A stretch of DNA of 64,000 nt from Deltaproteobacteria bacterium (GTDB taxonomy: Bacteria; Desulfobacterota; Desulfuromonadia; Geobacterales; Geobacteraceae), in contig JAJZUQ010000006.1 of NCBI GenBank assembly GCA_021848385.1, positions 28,230 to 92,229 of the forward strand, in the 5' to 3' direction. The notes below the pieces were generated by a model that was not told where the DNA came from, ran no database searches, and worked only from the letters and a program-made list of their open reading frames with translations. This document shows positions 56,724 through 64,000 of this stretch, piece by piece (positions within the stretch are counted from its first letter, which is position 1; each line of letters opens with the position of its first letter). A program made the position numbers and the translations under genes.

Positions 56724-58487
56724 ATGGCCAAGAAAAATATGGATGAAGTCAAACAGCTGATCGATCTGGGTAAGGAGAAAGGGTTTCTTACCTACGATGA
56801 GGTCAACGACCTGTTACCTCCCGATATCGTCTCCTCCGAGCAGATCGACGACGTCATGAGCATGTTTGGCGAGATGGACATAGAAATTGTCGATTCCGCC
56901 CAGAAGGTCAAAATCCCCAAGGTCAAGCTCGACCTTGAGGAAGAGGAAGAACTGGAGGGGGAACAGGAGGACATGGAGTTCGAGCCGGGAGTCCTCGGCC
57001 GGACCAGTGACCCGGTGCGCATGTACCTGCGGGAGATGGGGTCCGTGTCACTTCTTACCCGCGAAGGGGAAGTTGAGATCGCCAAGCGGATCGAGGATGG
57101 CGAACGGGACATGGCAAGCGTTATCCTCAACACGCCGATCACCGTCAAAGAGGTGATAGCTCTCGGAGAGAAACTGAACAAGTTCCAGGTCAGTGCATCG
57201 GAGATCAGCAAGGAAGTGGAAGAGGAAGAGCTGGAGGAGGACGAAGAAGATGTCCAGAAGATCCGTCTCCTCGCCGTAATCGAAGAGATCGCCGCATTGT
57301 ACGCCCAGACGGACCAGATCCAGAACTCTCTGGAAGGGGGCTCGCTCGCTGCCAAGGAGCGGGACAGGCTCACGGCCGAGCAGCAGGGGATGAGGGGGAA
57401 GCTTGCCGAGTTGCTGAAATCCCTTCGTCTCAAGGACCGCCACATCGAGAAGATATCCCAGCGGCTCAAGGAGCTCTCCTGCAAGGTTGACAAGGTCATG
57501 GCCGAAATCGCCGAGATCGAGCAGGAGACCGGTCTCCCCCATGCTGAACTGGTAGTGCTGTTCGAGAAGCTCCATAAGAGTGCCACCGAGGAAAAGCGTG
57601 TGCTGAAGAAGCTCGGCGGGATTTCCCTCGATGATGCCGGCAAACTTGAGAAGCGGCTGCACGCCGCCGAGAAAAAACTCAAGAAGGTGGAGCAGGAGTC
57701 CGGCTTCCGGGCGACGGACCTTTCCACGGCCCTCAAGGCCATAGAGCAGGGTGAGGAGAAGGCAAAGCTTGCCAAATCCGAACTGGTTGAGGCGAACCTG
57801 CGGCTCGTGGTCTCCATCGCCAAGAAATACACCAACCGAGGGCTTCAGTTCCTCGACCTGATCCAGGAGGGAAACATCGGCCTGATGAAGGCGGTGGACA
57901 AGTTCGAGTACCAGCGTGGCTACAAATTTTCCACCTATGCCACCTGGTGGATCCGCCAGGCCATTACCCGTGCCATTGCCGATCAGGCCCGCACGATCCG
58001 GATTCCGGTGCACATGATCGAGACCATTAACAAGCTGATCCGGACCAGCCGCCAGCTTGTCCAGGAGATCGGCCGCGAGCCGTCTCCCGAAGAGATCGCC
58101 GAGCGGATGAGCCTTCCCCTGGACAAGGTGCGCAAGGTCCTCAAGATCGCCAAGGAGCCGATCTCCCTCGAAACCCCCATCGGGGAGGAAGAGGATTCGC
58201 ATCTCGGGGATTTCATCGAAGACAAGGGGGTGGTTTCACCCCTGGAGGCGGTCATCAAGGCCAACCTCTCCGAGCAGACCTCCCGGGTGCTCGCCACCCT
58301 CACCCCCCGCGAGGAGAAAGTCCTGCGGATGCGCTTCGGCATCGGCGAGAAGAGCGACCACACCCTGGAAGAGGTGGGACAGGATTTCGAGGTCACCCGG
58401 GAACGGATCCGTCAGATCGAGGCGAAGGCCCTCCGGAAGCTCCGTCATCCGAGCAGGAGCAAGAAACTCAAGAGCTTCGTGGAATAA
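56724..58487 (+). CDS. rpoD: RNA polymerase primary sigma factor (sigma-70)
   Basis: The 587-residue sigma factor has region 1.1 (about 1-75), an acidic linker, region 1.2 with [13 protein letters not shown], a large non-conserved helical insert, region 2 ([39 protein letters not shown], then [17 protein letters not shown]), region 3 and region 4 ([21 protein letters not shown]). It directs housekeeping transcription, consistent with the TTGACA/TATAAT-like promoters noted across the window. Confidence 0.97.
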   Translation: MAKKNMDEVKQLIDLGKEKGFLTYDEVNDLLPPDIVSSEQIDDVMSMFGEMDIEIVDSAQKVKIPKVKLDLEEEEELEGEQEDMEFEPGVLGRTSDPVRMYLREMGSVSLLTREGEVEIAKRIEDGERDMASVILNTPITVKEVIALGEKLNKFQVSASEISKEVEEEELEEDEEDVQKIRLLAVIEEIAALYAQTDQIQNSLEGGSLAAKERDRLTAEQQGMRGKLAELLKSLRLKDRHIEKISQRLKELSCKVDKVMAEIAEIEQETGLPHAELVVLFEKLHKSATEEKRVLKKLGGISLDDAGKLEKRLHAAEKKLKKVEQESGFRATDLSTALKAIEQGEEKAKLAKSELVEANLRLVVSIAKKYTNRGLQFLDLIQEGNIGLMKAVDKFEYQRGYKFSTYATWWIRQAITRAIADQARTIRIPVHMIETINKLIRTSRQLVQEIGREPSPEEIAERMSLPLDKVRKVLKIAKEPISLETPIGEEEDSHLGDFIEDKGVVSPLEAVIKANLSEQTSRVLATLTPREEKVLRMRFGIGEKSDHTLEEVGQDFEVTRERIRQIEAKALRKLRHPSRSKKLKSFVE

Positions 58488-58506
58488 GATCAGCCACGCA
58501 GTGCAC

Positions 58507-58541
58507 AAGGCCGCTCCGGGCAACCGGTGCGGCCTTTTTTT
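58507..58541 (+). terminator. Terminator of the rpsU-rpoD operon
   Basis: AAGGCCGC pairs with GCGGCCTT around a 14 nt loop, followed by seven T residues. Confidence 0.92.
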
Positions 58542-58595
58542 CTCCCCCTCTTCCCGGTCTGAGGTATGACAACCAGCATTGCAAGGAGGTCCGTC

Positions 58596-58883
58596 ATGAA
58601 AACATATGTCGTACTGGTACTGACTGTGATTGCATTGTCCCTTCCGCTTGCGGCGAAGGGGGAAACAAGGGATACCTCCCGGGAGAAGGACCTCTGTCTT
58701 CTCCACCAGGAAAACTGCGGCTCGCGGCAGGATTCTATCCAGGAAAGGATCCGGAGAATCAAGGCCGAAATTGCCAAGGGGACGGGCGTCTACACGGAGA
58801 AGGAGCTCCGGCAGCTGAATGACATGCTCCAGGAGTACGAGTTTCTCTATGACAGGCTCATGTTCGGGCCCTCTTCAAATTGA
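58596..58883 (+). CDS. Small exported protein of unknown function
   Basis: The 95-residue protein has a signal peptide (residues 1-23, cleavage likely after AAKGE region) and a charged helical mature part with two cysteines (CLLHQENCGS). AAGGAGG lies nine bases before the ATG at 58596. It lies 15 bases before the deacylase gene and may be cotranscribed. No family is recognised. Confidence 0.68.
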   Translation: MKTYVVLVLTVIALSLPLAAKGETRDTSREKDLCLLHQENCGSRQDSIQERIRRIKAEIAKGTGVYTEKELRQLNDMLQEYEFLYDRLMFGPSSN

Positions 58884-58898
58884 GGGGAGGATACTTTC

Positions 58899-59381
58899 GT
58901 GGCGAAAGAGAAACCACCCGTAACTCCAGCGGTTCGCGTTCTGCGCGCAGCCGGCGTGACTTTTACCGATCACCTTTACACCTATGAAGAAAAAGGGGGA
59001 ACGGCTGTCTCCGCGCGGGAATTGGGGGTTGACGAGCACTGCGTGATCAAGACCCTCATCATGGAAGACGACGCCAGAGAGCCCCTTGTTGTGCTGATGC
59101 ACGGCGATCGGCAGGTTTCTACCCGGGAGCTTGCCAGGCAGATTGGCGCCCGAAGCGTTTCCCCCTGTACGCCGGAGACTGCCCAGAAACACTCCGGTTA
59201 CCTGGTGGGGGGAACCTCCCCCTTCGGTACCCGGCGGCCCATGCCGGTCTACCTGGAGGAAACGATTCTCGATCTTCCTGCAATCTACCTGAACGGGGGG
59301 AAGCGGGGCTATCTGGTCGGTATGGATCCCCGGCAGCTCGTAACGCTCTTGAAACCGGTAATGGTACGGGTCTGGATTTAG
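58899..59381 (+). CDS. ybaK: YbaK/EbsC-type Cys-tRNA(Pro)/aminoacyl-tRNA deacylase
   Basis: The 160-residue protein has the YbaK fold, with the conserved lysine in VIKTLIMED and the GYLVGGTSPFGTRRPMPVYLEE motif typical of this subgroup. It hydrolyses Cys-tRNA(Pro) formed by prolyl-tRNA synthetase error. It starts at a GTG with GAGGGGAGG upstream. The sirtuin gene follows within 20 bases. Confidence 0.9.
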   Translation: MAKEKPPVTPAVRVLRAAGVTFTDHLYTYEEKGGTAVSARELGVDEHCVIKTLIMEDDAREPLVVLMHGDRQVSTRELARQIGARSVSPCTPETAQKHSGYLVGGTSPFGTRRPMPVYLEETILDLPAIYLNGGKRGYLVGMDPRQLVTLLKPVMVRVWI

Positions 59382-59397
59382 GGGGGATACGGTGACA

Positions 59398-60222
59398 ATG
59401 GATCCGAGATTTGAAGCGGCCGCCGCTACGATCAAAAATGCCTGCGCACTGGTCATAACTGCGGGTGCAGGGATGGGTGTGGATTCGGGACTCCCCGATT
59501 TCCGCGGCGACCGGGGGTTCTGGAACGCCTATCCGATGTACGAACGGCTGGGATTGAGCTTTGTCGATGCGGCGAACCCTGAGCATTTCGAGCGTGACCC
59601 GGCCTTTGGCTGGGGGTTCTACGGCCACCGCACCAACCTCTACCGCGATACCGCTCCCCATGCAGGCTTCGGCCTCCTGCGGGAGTGGATCGACCGGTTC
59701 GGCCTTGACTATTTCGTCGTCACTTCCAACGTGGATGGCCAGTTCCAGAAGGCGGGGTTTGCCGAAGAGCGAATCCTTGAGGTGCATGGCTCGATCCACC
59801 ATCTCCAGTGCACCCGCCCCTGCTGCGAGGCGATCTGGGACAACAAGGAGAGCATACCCGTGGACTTCGATACCATGCGCGCCCGGCATATACCGGCCTG
59901 CAACTACTGCGGCGGTGTGGCCCGCCCCAATATCCTCATGTTCGGCGACTGGAGCTGGCTTCCCGGCCGGACACGGCAGCAGGAACGGCACTTCGACGAA
60001 TTTCTCACCGACAGCCGGGACGTTTCCCTGGCGGTGATAGAACTGGGGGCAGGCACTGCCATCCCCACCATCCGCAGCCTCAGCGAGCGGCTCGGCCGCC
60101 AGTACGGCGGGGGATTCGTCCGGATCAATCCCCGCGAGGCTCAAGTCCCCCCTCCGTTCCTCTCCCTCACCTGCGGGGCATTGGAAGGGCTGCGCGGCAT
60201 AGAGGCGGTGCTGACGTCATGA
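59398..60222 (+). CDS. Divergent Sir2-family (sirtuin) NAD-dependent protein
   Basis: The 274-residue protein has the NAD-binding GAGMGVDSGLPDFRGDRGFW near residues 23-42, the catalytic H130 in EVHGS, and a zinc module with C138, C142, C168 and C171. The usual TQNxDxLH is changed to TSNVDGQFQ at residues 109-117, and the Ser of GAGxS is Gly, so it is an unusual subfamily. Deacylase or ADP-ribosyl-transfer chemistry is expected from the fold, but its target is unknown. A GTG at 59392 is an alternative start. It overlaps the next gene by four bases. Confidence 0.85.
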   Translation: MDPRFEAAAATIKNACALVITAGAGMGVDSGLPDFRGDRGFWNAYPMYERLGLSFVDAANPEHFERDPAFGWGFYGHRTNLYRDTAPHAGFGLLREWIDRFGLDYFVVTSNVDGQFQKAGFAEERILEVHGSIHHLQCTRPCCEAIWDNKESIPVDFDTMRARHIPACNYCGGVARPNILMFGDWSWLPGRTRQQERHFDEFLTDSRDVSLAVIELGAGTAIPTIRSLSERLGRQYGGGFVRINPREAQVPPPFLSLTCGALEGLRGIEAVLTS

Positions 60223-61391
60223 CGGTTATAATCCGGCGAAAAGAACGGGTGGAAAAACCACCGGCAGAAGAGATGGATTTCTTCGCCACCACCGGCAAAG
60301 GGGTGGAGGAGGTCCTGGCGCGTGAACTCCTCGCGCTCGGTATGGGAAACGTCAACCAGGAGCCGGGCGGCGTCCGTTTTTGCGGAGGGTTGGATGCCTG
60401 CTACCGGGCCAATCTCTGGCTTCGGACCGCCAACCGCGTCCTTATGCCATTGACCGAGTTTCCGTGCCAGAACCCGCAGGAGCTCTACGACGGGGTGAGG
60501 GCCATAGTCTGGGAGCGGTGGCTGACGCCGGAGCTCACCCTCGCGGTGGACTGCAACCTGCGGGATTCGGCCATGACCCATTCCGGCTTTGTGGCGCTCA
60601 AGACCAAGGATGCGATCGTCGACCGGCTCCGCGACCATTTTGGTAGCCGCCCCAGCGTCGATACGAAGGACCCGGACTTGCGGGTCAATGTTCACCTGGT
60701 GAAGAACCGCTGCACCCTGAGTCTCGACACGTCGGGTTCCCCGCTGGACCGGCGCGGCTACCGGCTGGCGCGCACCGAGGCGCCACTCCGGGAGACCCTG
60801 GCGGCAGCATTGCTGGACCTGACCGGCTGGGACGGCACGGTCCCCCTTGTGGACCCCATGTGCGGCTCAGGCACCATCCCCATCGAGGCGGCCCTCAAGG
60901 CGGGCCGGCGCGCACCGGGGCTGTCCCGGCAGTTTGGTTTTGAGCGCTGGCCGACCTTCGATCGCCCGCTCTGGCAGCGGCTGGTGCGGGAGGCAAAAGA
61001 TGAGGCCCTTGCCAGGCTGCCGGCGCCGATCGTCGGTTCCGACCGCTCGGACCGGGCCGTTGCCACAGCCCGGGAGAACTGCAAACGGGCCGGGATGGAA
61101 GGGTTTGTCCAGCTTGCCCAGCGGGAACTGGCGGAGTTCTCCCCGCCGCCGGGGCCTGGCATTCTCCTTGTCAACCCCCCCTATGGCCAGCGGTTGGGGG
61201 AAGAGGAAGCGCTCAAGCCCCTTTATCGGCAGCTCGGCGATGTCATGAAGCAGCAGTGCAAAGGATACACCGCCTACATTTTTACGGGGAGTGCCGAGCT
61301 CGCAAAGTGTGTCGGGCTCAGGGCCACCCGCCGGATCGTCCTGTTCAACGGACCTCTGGAATGCCGTCTGCTGAAGTACGAACTGTACTGA
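60219..61391 (+). CDS. THUMP-domain RNA methyltransferase (RlmL/TrmN-like)
   Basis: The 390-residue protein has an N-terminal ferredoxin-like/THUMP region (about 20-170) and a Rossmann methyltransferase domain with DPMCGSGTIPIEAAL and catalytic NPPYGQRLG, the N2-guanine methyltransferase pattern. RlmL acts on G2445 of 23S rRNA; tRNA G6/G10 enzymes look similar, so the target is not settled. The ATG overlaps the sirtuin stop (ATGA); the longer upstream frame is a shadow of the sirtuin gene. Confidence 0.88.
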   Translation: MTVIIRRKERVEKPPAEEMDFFATTGKGVEEVLARELLALGMGNVNQEPGGVRFCGGLDACYRANLWLRTANRVLMPLTEFPCQNPQELYDGVRAIVWERWLTPELTLAVDCNLRDSAMTHSGFVALKTKDAIVDRLRDHFGSRPSVDTKDPDLRVNVHLVKNRCTLSLDTSGSPLDRRGYRLARTEAPLRETLAAALLDLTGWDGTVPLVDPMCGSGTIPIEAALKAGRRAPGLSRQFGFERWPTFDRPLWQRLVREAKDEALARLPAPIVGSDRSDRAVATARENCKRAGMEGFVQLAQRELAEFSPPPGPGILLVNPPYGQRLGEEEALKPLYRQLGDVMKQQCKGYTAYIFTGSAELAKCVGLRATRRIVLFNGPLECRLLKYELY

Positions 61392-61418
61392 CTGGCAGGT
61401 GGTCGCTTGAAAAAAATA

Positions 61419-61446
61419 TTGACATGTGCCCGCTGATGTCATAAAG
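61419..61446 (+). promoter_or_regulatory. Promoter of the tRNA gene
   Basis: A perfect TTGACA (61419-61424) is followed after 15-16 bp by CATAAA/ATAAAG (61440-61446), 17 bases before the mature tRNA 5' end. Confidence 0.6.
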
Positions 61447-61462
61447 TGAACTTTCGCTTTGC

Positions 61463-61539
61463 GGGCCTATAGCTCAGTTGGCTAGAGCTACCGGCTCATA
61501 ACCGGTCGGTCCCAGGTTCGAGTCCTGGTGGGCCCACCA
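61463..61539 (+). tRNA. tRNA with CAU anticodon, probably tRNA-Ile2 (lysidine type)
   Basis: The 77-base sequence folds as a full cloverleaf with encoded CCA. The acceptor stem is GGGCCTA/TGGGCCC, the anticodon stem ACCGG/CCGGT with loop CTCATAA, and the T-arm CCAGG-TTCGAGT-CCTGG. CAU is used by elongator Met, initiator Met and Ile2. The C4-G69, C5-G68, C11-G24 and U12-A23 pairs are the reported TilS determinants, so Ile2 is favoured; elongator Met remains possible. The initiator is excluded by the normal G1-C72 pair. Confidence 0.92.
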
Positions 61540-61612
61540 CCTAATTAATCGGGATGATGTGGGGATGCCCATAAAGCGCTTGCGCAGATGCAAAATACCC
61601 GTAAGGGAAAGA

Positions 61613-61651
61613 AAAGAGAGTGCACACCGTGAGGTTGCACTCTTTTTCTTT
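61613..61651 (+). terminator. Terminator of the tRNA transcript
   Basis: AAAGAGAGTGCA pairs with TGCACTCTTTTT around an 11 nt loop, with a T-rich tail, just before the next gene. Confidence 0.8.
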
Positions 61652-61659
61652 GGTTCGAG

Positions 61660-62778
61660 ATGAATAGTCCAAAAATATCAGATGTTATCGGAATCATTAA
61701 TAAATTTGCCCCTTTTGCAATGGCTGAAGAGTGGGACAACGTAGGTCTCCAGGTGGGGGACCCCACCGCTCCGGCGGAGCGGATCATGGTAGCCCTCGAT
61801 CCCTGCCGGGTCGCCATTGAGGCCGCCGTCGAGCAACAGTGCAACCTCCTCCTCACCCATCACCCCTTAATCTTCAAGCCGCTCAAAAAAATCGCCCTTT
61901 CGGATCCCCTTGGCAGTCTCATCGCCGTTGCCATCAAGAACGACCTGTCAATTGTTTCCCTCCATACCAACCTGGATATTGCCACAGGCGGGGTCAACGA
62001 CCTGCTTGCCCGGCGCCTTGGCCTTGTTGACTGCAAGCCGCTCAAGGTAACCGGCACGGAAGAGCTGGTGAAACTTGCGGTCTATGTCCCCCTGGGGCAC
62101 GAAGAGCAGCTGCTGGATGCCCTTTCACCGTTCAGCGGCGTCATCGGTAACTATCGCGACTGCTCGTTCCAGTCACCAGGAACCGGCACCTTCCGCCCTC
62201 TTGAGGGGGCCAGGCCGTTCATCGGTGAAATAGGCATAAGGGAACGGGTGGCTGAGGTCCGGCTGGAAATACTGCTGCGCAGGGATGCCCTTGCGCCTGC
62301 CCTTCGTTCCCTCATGAAGGCGCATCCCTATGAAGAACCCGCATTTGACCTCTATCCGCTCCTCAATCGGGGTAAATCACGCGGCATCGGGCGGATCGGG
62401 GAGCTTGCCACTCCTCTCTCCCTGCAGGACTTTGCCCTGCAGGTCAAGAACGGGCTTGGAGCTGCCGGCCTTCGGATGGTCGGTGCAGCAGATCATATGG
62501 TTAAAAAGGTCGCCGTTTGCGGCGGCAGTGGCGCATCTCTTTTCCGGGAAGCCCATTTTCAGGGGGCTGATGTGCTCGTGACCGGCGACGTCAAGTATCA
62601 CGAGGCGAGGGAGGCAGAGGATAGGGGAATCGCACTTTTGGACGCCGGCCATTTCGCCACTGAGCGCCTCATGGTGCAGGGGGTCAGGGAACTACTTGAG
62701 ATCGAACTGGGGGAGAAGAATTTTACCTCCACAATAACGGCTTATGAAGGGGAGAGAGAACCGTTCAGTTTTATCTGA
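61660..62778 (+). CDS. NIF3/DUF34 family protein (GTP cyclohydrolase I type 2-like)
   Basis: The 372-residue protein has the NIF3 metal motifs: EEWDNVGLQVGDP, LLLTHHPLIFKPL, SLHTNLDIA and, at the C-terminus, TGDVKYHEAREAEDRGIALLDAGHFATE. The middle (about 130-235) is the inserted PII-like domain found in longer members such as YqfO. It binds a di-metal centre; the GTP cyclohydrolase label has limited support. It is followed by the zinc-ribbon coiled-coil gene, a common pair. Confidence 0.9.
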   Translation: MNSPKISDVIGIINKFAPFAMAEEWDNVGLQVGDPTAPAERIMVALDPCRVAIEAAVEQQCNLLLTHHPLIFKPLKKIALSDPLGSLIAVAIKNDLSIVSLHTNLDIATGGVNDLLARRLGLVDCKPLKVTGTEELVKLAVYVPLGHEEQLLDALSPFSGVIGNYRDCSFQSPGTGTFRPLEGARPFIGEIGIRERVAEVRLEILLRRDALAPALRSLMKAHPYEEPAFDLYPLLNRGKSRGIGRIGELATPLSLQDFALQVKNGLGAAGLRMVGAADHMVKKVAVCGGSGASLFREAHFQGADVLVTGDVKYHEAREAEDRGIALLDAGHFATERLMVQGVRELLEIELGEKNFTSTITAYEGEREPFSFI

Positions 62779-62836
62779 GAGGACCTCTCCCTTTTGATTT
62801 CGTTCCAAATTAAACAGGAGAAAGGGGAAGCGGATT

Positions 62837-63556
62837 TTGCGAAAGAATTTACAACAGCTGACTGAGCTGCAGAGGATCGATCTGAAACTTGACGGTCTGC
62901 AGGGGGAAAAACAGGCGATGCTTGCCGAGATTGCCGCGCTGGAGGCGAAGGTTGCCGGGGCACAATCAGTGATTGCTGCCAAGAGCGAGGAGCTTGCCGT
63001 TCTGGAAGCTGAACGGGTCACTCTTGACGAGAACCTTGCGACGGAAACCGACAACATCACCCGTTCCGAAGCTCGCCTGAAGGAAATCAAGACCCAGAAG
63101 GAATATCAGGCCGTATCCAAGGAAATCGGCACTGCCAAGAAGCTTACGACCGAACTGGAAGAGCAGATACTGCAAAAATCTGCCCAGGCCGAGGAGCTGC
63201 AGGGGGAAATTGCCGGCGAGGAGGAGAATCTCCAGGCCCTTGAGCAGAACATTGCGGTCCAGAAGGGTGAGGTCGAGGAACGGATTGCCGCTCTGGACTC
63301 GGGGATGGTAAAGGATACTGCCGCCCGCGAGGTGATTGTCAAGGCGCTTCCTGCAACGGTCGTTCGCCGCTACACCAAACTGCGTGAACAACGGCGGGGT
63401 ATAGCGGTAGTGGAGGCAAAGGACGGCTCCTGCCTCGGCTGTAACATGAACCTGCCGCCCCAGCTCTACAACATGCTGTTCCGGGGAGACGAACTCATCA
63501 CCTGCCCCCACTGCCAGCGGATGCTGGTGCTGTCCCATGAAGTCGCCAACGGATAG
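62837..63556 (+). CDS. Coiled-coil protein with C-terminal C4 zinc ribbon (DUF164-like)
   Basis: The 239-residue protein is a long helical hairpin (about residues 5-175, dense in Glu, Leu, Ala and Lys) followed by a zinc ribbon with CLGCNMNLPPQLYNML and CPHCQRML. It starts at a TTG with AAAGGGG upstream. It forms a pair with the NIF3 gene. The family may bind nucleic acid or membranes through the coiled coil; no activity is established. Confidence 0.88.
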   Translation: MRKNLQQLTELQRIDLKLDGLQGEKQAMLAEIAALEAKVAGAQSVIAAKSEELAVLEAERVTLDENLATETDNITRSEARLKEIKTQKEYQAVSKEIGTAKKLTTELEEQILQKSAQAEELQGEIAGEEENLQALEQNIAVQKGEVEERIAALDSGMVKDTAAREVIVKALPATVVRRYTKLREQRRGIAVVEAKDGSCLGCNMNLPPQLYNMLFRGDELITCPHCQRMLVLSHEVANG

Positions 63557-63612
63557 TTAATGGTTTGATTTTGGCACAGTAAAAAGCTTCAGAATGGTTT
63601 CTAATGAAGTCT

Positions 63613-63731
63613 GAAGCGCGCAATTTTTCGTCAGGTCAAGGCGGTCGAAGGATGACGCGGAGGCGTAGCATCGCTACGCCGCACAAGGAATCCTGAAGGC
63701 CAACGCCGAGATGACGTAAAAGGGCCGCTTC
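63613..63731. repeat. Family C hairpin, copy C4, upstream of rnpB
   Basis: GAAGCG and CGCTTC terminate the unit, and GAGGCGTAGCATCGCTACGCC forms the core. It has the same orientation as copy C1 and ends at the probable rnpB start. Confidence 0.7.
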
Positions 63732-63734
63732 ACC

Positions 63735-64000
63735 GAGTTTGGCCGAAGTAGACCAGATGGCCGCTGCCTGTTCACAGGGAGAGGAAAGTCCGGGCTCCAC
63801 AGGGCATGGTGCTGGATAACGTCCAGCGGGGGTGACCCCAGGGAAAGTGCCACAGAGAGAAGTCCGCCCGCCCAGGCGGGTAAGGGTGAAAGGGTGAGGT
63901 AAGAGCTCACCGGGTCCGGCGGTGACGTCGGATGCCAGGTAAACCCCACCAGGAGCAAGGCCTAATAGGGAAGCGTCAAGGACGGCCCGTCCGTGCTTCC
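63735..64000 (+). ncRNA. rnpB: RNase P RNA, bacterial type A (5' part, truncated by window end)
   Basis: The conserved P4 block GAGGAAAGTCCGGGCTCC is present near 63780, preceded by the usual GCTGCC. GGTGACCCCAGGGAAAGTGCCACAGA and the GGTAAACCCC region match the specificity domain and conserved regions. The RNA processes the 5' ends of precursor tRNAs. The 3' part, including the second P4 strand (ACAGAA-type), lies outside the window. The exact 5' end is estimated. Confidence 0.93.

Noticed and set aside
59808..60218. Extending the THUMP methyltransferase upstream into the sirtuin gene
   Set aside because: That part is an out-of-frame shadow of the sirtuin. The ATGA overlap and the family N-terminus support 60219.

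Overview
The window reads as a chromosomal segment of a Geobacteraceae bacterium (order Desulfuromonadales; Geobacter, Geotalea or Citrifermentans type). The evidence is an ImcH-like inner-membrane heptaheme cytochrome, a four-gene membrane-bound uptake [NiFe]-hydrogenase operon in the Hya order (small subunit, large subunit, cytochrome b, protease), GTP-dependent PEP carboxykinase, high G+C coding sequence with AT-rich promoters, and the gene run rho-rpmE-thyX-DUF1385-prfA-prmC-murA-hisG-hisD. The species cannot be named from sequence alone.

Layout. 0-13.9 kb is energy metabolism: imcH (minus), a class V aminotransferase, a small zinc-ribbon protein, rubredoxin, pckA, the hya operon, a diguanylate cyclase, and a three-gene ScdA_N / Fe-S-like / hemerythrin operon that looks like a split iron-sulfur repair system under an FNR/HcpR-type site. 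14-23.4 kb holds envelope and RNA-maintenance genes: a lipoprotein, pgeF-rluD, an HtrA protease, an XRE-cupin regulator, a PilZ protein, elbB, an outer-membrane barrel and unknown proteins. 23.5-37 kb carries gatA-gatB (without gatC), mtnA-glnE, a MagIII-like DNA glycosylase, a REC-GGDEF protein, a Nudix hydrolase, rpe, rsmB and htpX. 37.1-40.4 kb has a thioredoxin-like gene with an in-frame TGA at a U-x-x-C active site (a probable selenoprotein), a cardiolipin synthase and rbgA. 40.4-53.3 kb is rho through murA followed by hisG-D-B-H-A-F-E. 53.5-58.5 kb is the macromolecular synthesis operon rpsU-yqeY-cvpA-dnaG-rpoD. 58.6-64 kb has a tRNA deacylase, a sirtuin, an RlmL-like methyltransferase, a CAU tRNA, a NIF3-family protein, a zinc-ribbon coiled-coil protein and the 5' part of rnpB, cut by the window end.

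Intergenic spaces are unusually rich in dispersed palindromic elements. I could define at least seven families, including a 182 bp MITE-like element (two full copies, one partial). One copy is inserted into a second element type with a 7 bp target duplication, and the insertion is proved by an uninterrupted copy 12 kb away.

The two most notable observations are the probable UxxC selenoprotein at 37164-37733, whose reading frame is hidden by its TGA, and the split nitrosative/oxidative repair operon at 12610-13873. Nothing resembling a CRISPR array, prophage or transposase gene was seen.
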